DNA of 48,866 bases from a virus: positions 1 through 48,866 of the IMG/VR virus record IMGVR_UViG_3300049491_000970. One strand, given 5' to 3'. The notes under the pieces are model-generated. The model had not been told where the DNA came from. It saw nothing but the letters and a program-made list of their open reading frames with translations, and did no database searches. The position numbers and the translations under genes were made by a program. Below, piece after piece: positions 47,011-48,866 of this stretch; the stretch's first letter is position 1, and the number at the start of each line of letters is the position of its first letter.

Positions 47011-47480
47011 TGGCATGGACTGACAGCAAGATCTTCCGGCCGTTCATCGCGGACGTCCTGGACAACACGTCGGCCCTCGACCTGGGCGCCGACACGCCCA
47101 AGGCAGCGCTCTACAACAACACGATCACTCCGGACAACGACGTGACGTCTGCGAACTCGGCGTACAACGTGGGGCAGTGGGCGACCGCGCAGGAAGTGTT
47201 CCAGGCGGGCCAGTACGCCCAGGGCGGCGTGGCGCTGTCCGGCGGCACGCTCAACTCCGCCACCGCCGACGTCGTGTTCTACGACGCCACCGACACGTCC
47301 TCGGGCACTGCAGCGACCCTGACGAACGTCTACGGAACCCTCGTGTACGACGACACGGCCACCACGCCCGTGGCCGACCAGGGGATCTCGTACAACTACT
47401 TCGGCGGCGTCCAGTCGGTCACCGCCGGGCAGCTGACCATCGTGTGGAACGCTCTCGGGATCGTTCGCATCACCTTGTAA
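47010..47480 (+). CDS. Conserved virion protein
   Basis: This 156-residue protein opens MAWTDSKIFRPFIADVLDNTS and contains AALYNNTITPDNDVTSANSAYN and a C-terminal TAGQLTIVWNALGIVRITL. I recognise it as a common phage structural protein, typically found among tail-region genes. Its beta-rich, Thr/Ala/Gly-rich make-up fits a surface or tail-associated subunit. Start in TGATG. Confidence 0.75.
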   Translation: MAWTDSKIFRPFIADVLDNTSALDLGADTPKAALYNNTITPDNDVTSANSAYNVGQWATAQEVFQAGQYAQGGVALSGGTLNSATADVVFYDATDTSSGTAATLTNVYGTLVYDDTATTPVADQGISYNYFGGVQSVTAGQLTIVWNALGIVRITL

Positions 47481-47509
47481 TCCACGGCCCGAGCGAGAGG
47501 AACCGACGC

Positions 47510-47983
47510 ATGGCCAAGGCTGGGTATACCCTCCGGACCGGGGCAGCGGTCGCGTTGACCGCGGCGACCGCGAAGACGGTGTTGTGTCTCATCGCTCCCG
47601 CCCAGTTCGGGATCGACCTGAAGAAGGTCAAGGTCGGTTTCGACGGGGTCACCGCGTCCGCAACCCCGGTGCTGTGCGAGCTGATGTACAGCACCCTCGC
47701 GAGCAACTCGACGCCGGGTACCGGCAACACCACCGGCACCGTGACTCAGCTCTACGGCCGGTCGATCACGGCAGGGTTCACCGGGTTCTACGCCGCGACG
47801 TCGGAGCCGACGGTCCTGACCGAGTTCGATTCGTGGCCGCTCACCCCGACCGGCGGGCTGCTCTTCTACGACTGGCCCCTCGGCGACACCCCCGACTCCG
47901 CAGTGTCCAGCGGGATCGTCCTGCGGTGCACCGCCCCCGCCGCGGTCAACGTGAGAGCCAGCTTCTCGTTCGAGCGCTGCTGA
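47510..47983 (+). CDS. Beta-rich virion protein
   Basis: This 157-residue protein starts at an ATG with GAGAGGA. It is rich in Thr, Ala and Gly (TLRTGAAVALTAATAKTVL; STPGTGNTTGTVTQLYG) and ends FSFERC. The composition and its position after the previous gene suggest a second structural subunit of the same appendage. TGATG joins it to the GH16 gene. No family was recognised with certainty. Confidence 0.7.
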   Translation: MAKAGYTLRTGAAVALTAATAKTVLCLIAPAQFGIDLKKVKVGFDGVTASATPVLCELMYSTLASNSTPGTGNTTGTVTQLYGRSITAGFTGFYAATSEPTVLTEFDSWPLTPTGGLLFYDWPLGDTPDSAVSSGIVLRCTAPAAVNVRASFSFERC

Positions 47984-48866
47984 TGAGGCAGCCCGTCCGC
48001 CCGCACACGCGGGTGGCCGGGTCGGCTCCCTCGGCCCCGACCGCGGTCACGTCGATCACGTCGGACGGGGCGGCGTCGGTGGCGTTCCTGGCGCCCGCGG
48101 ATACGGGCAACAGCGCGATCACGTCGTACACGGTGACCCCTTACGTCGGGGCGACACCGCAGTCTCCGACGACGGTGGGGGTCGGCTCGACAACGACGAT
48201 CGCCGCCTCGAACGGATCGACGTACCGGCGGGCCGCGGTGACCGGGCTCACGAACGGCACCGCCTACACCTTCACGGTGAAGGCGACGAACAATGACGGG
48301 ACGGGACCCGACTCGACGGCGTCCGGAGCGAACACCCCGCTGTCAGGGTTGGTGTTCGGGGACGAGTTCAATGGCCCGGTCGGGGAGAACCTGGACCCGG
48401 AGTGGTGGGTGTACGACCGGTGCGGGTTCCTCGCTCAGAACGAGATCCAGTGGTACAAGCCGTCCCATTGCGTGCTGACCGGTGACGGCCGGCTGCAGGT
48501 CCGGGCTCAGCAGCTGTCGACGTCGGGACCTCGGTACCCGTCGGACCCGTCGTACCCGGGGACGATCAACCAGCCGTGGCGCTCCGGTGCATGCCAGTCC
48601 AACACGCGACTGTTCACGCCGACCAGCGGGAACACGATGACGTTCGAGGCTCGGTTCCAGGTCAACGCCCATGCGGGTGACGGCTTCTGGCCAGGGTTCT
48701 TCTGGTTGGAGGGTCAGACGTACCTGAACACGTGGAAGACCGACCCGATCCAAGAGGGCTGGGACGACACCGGTAAGGCCGAGATCGACGTTGCCGAATG
48801 GAATCAGTCGGGGGCTCCGGGCAACTACGGCAACGTCTCGTGGGCCGGGTCGAACGAGATCACGAA
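47983..48866 (+). CDS. FN3-GH16 glycoside hydrolase, truncated by edge
   Basis: The open frame runs from an ATG in TGATG to the window edge, 294 complete codons without a stop. Residues about 18-118 look like a fibronectin type III domain (SDGAASVAFLAPADTGNSAI; TGLTNGTAYTFTVKATNNDG). From about 125 it matches GH16: FGDEFNGPVGENLDPEWW, then EIDVAEW with catalytic Glu267 and Glu272 in the ExDxxE pattern. GH16 enzymes cut beta-glucans, agars and related polymers. As part of a virion it should break down a surface polysaccharide. Confidence 0.88.
   Translation, partial: MRQPVRPHTRVAGSAPSAPTAVTSITSDGAASVAFLAPADTGNSAITSYTVTPYVGATPQSPTTVGVGSTTTIAASNGSTYRRAAVTGLTNGTAYTFTVKATNNDGTGPDSTASGANTPLSGLVFGDEFNGPVGENLDPEWWVYDRCGFLAQNEIQWYKPSHCVLTGDGRLQVRAQQLSTSGPRYPSDPSYPGTINQPWRSGACQSNTRLFTPTSGNTMTFEARFQVNAHAGDGFWPGFFWLEGQTYLNTWKTDPIQEGWDDTGKAEIDVAEWNQSGAPGNYGNVSWAGSNEIT

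Noticed and set aside
1-48866. Integrase, excisionase or attachment site
   Set aside because: No tyrosine or serine recombinase motif was found and no tRNA-like duplication, so lysogeny cannot be decided from this window.

Overview
This window looks like most of the genome of a double-stranded DNA tailed phage or prophage with siphovirus morphology and an actinobacterial host. The evidence is the high G+C content with strongly G/C third codon positions, the frequent GTG (and some TTG) starts, the dense 1-4 base stop/start overlaps (ATGA, GTGA, TGATG), and a gene order typical of actinobacteriophages. No integrase, tRNA or rRNA gene, CRISPR array or insertion sequence was seen. The right edge cuts a gene, so the element continues beyond the window. 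The host genus cannot be read from the sequence.

Layout. (1) 133-7906, minus strand: an early/replication arm with coupled small genes, a C5 cytosine methyltransferase, a primase-polymerase/helicase, a DnaQ-type exonuclease and an SF1 RecD-like helicase. An unusually A+T-rich gap with a large inverted repeat (2544-2799) sits in the middle and is the best origin candidate. (2) 7907-8246: a divergent control region full of structured repeats, running into the terminase start codon. (3) 8247-33847, plus strand: packaging, head and tail genes. These are TerS, TerL (interrupted by a predicted class 3 intein), portal, MuF-like protein, scaffold, major capsid, connectors, major tail protein, two tail assembly chaperones joined by a predicted -1 frameshift, a 1702-residue tape measure and three large tail/adsorption proteins. 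A single reverse-strand gene (13375-13668) with its own control region interrupts the module. (4) 33988-35946: a lysis cassette with two membrane proteins, an amidase endolysin and a holin-like protein. (5) 35947-36208: a G-rich degenerate repeat array without a convincing gene. (6) 36209-38445, minus strand: four genes of unknown function. (7) 38462-38528: a dyad-rich operator/promoter region between divergent operons. (8) 38573-46324, plus strand: a second early operon with a ribbon-helix-helix regulator, a RecB-like nuclease, an SSB-like protein, endonuclease VII, a JAMM metalloprotease, a secreted protein, an RNA ligase and many small proteins. (9) 46397-48866: a second block of virion-type genes ending in an FN3-GH16 glycoside hydrolase cut by the window edge.

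How it works together. The left arm and the RecB/SSB/endonuclease VII operon supply replication, recombination and branch resolution. The rightward late operon builds and fills the particle, and the lysis cassette releases it. Control seems concentrated in the few real gaps (about 7.9-8.2, 13.7, 37.0 and 38.5 kb), which share GTTGAC/TTGACA dyads. The most unusual items are the class 3 intein in TerL, the competing hairpins abutting the terminase start, the twin hairpins with a shared ten-base loop at the left edge, the G-rich array after the lysis genes, and a phage-encoded JAMM protease.
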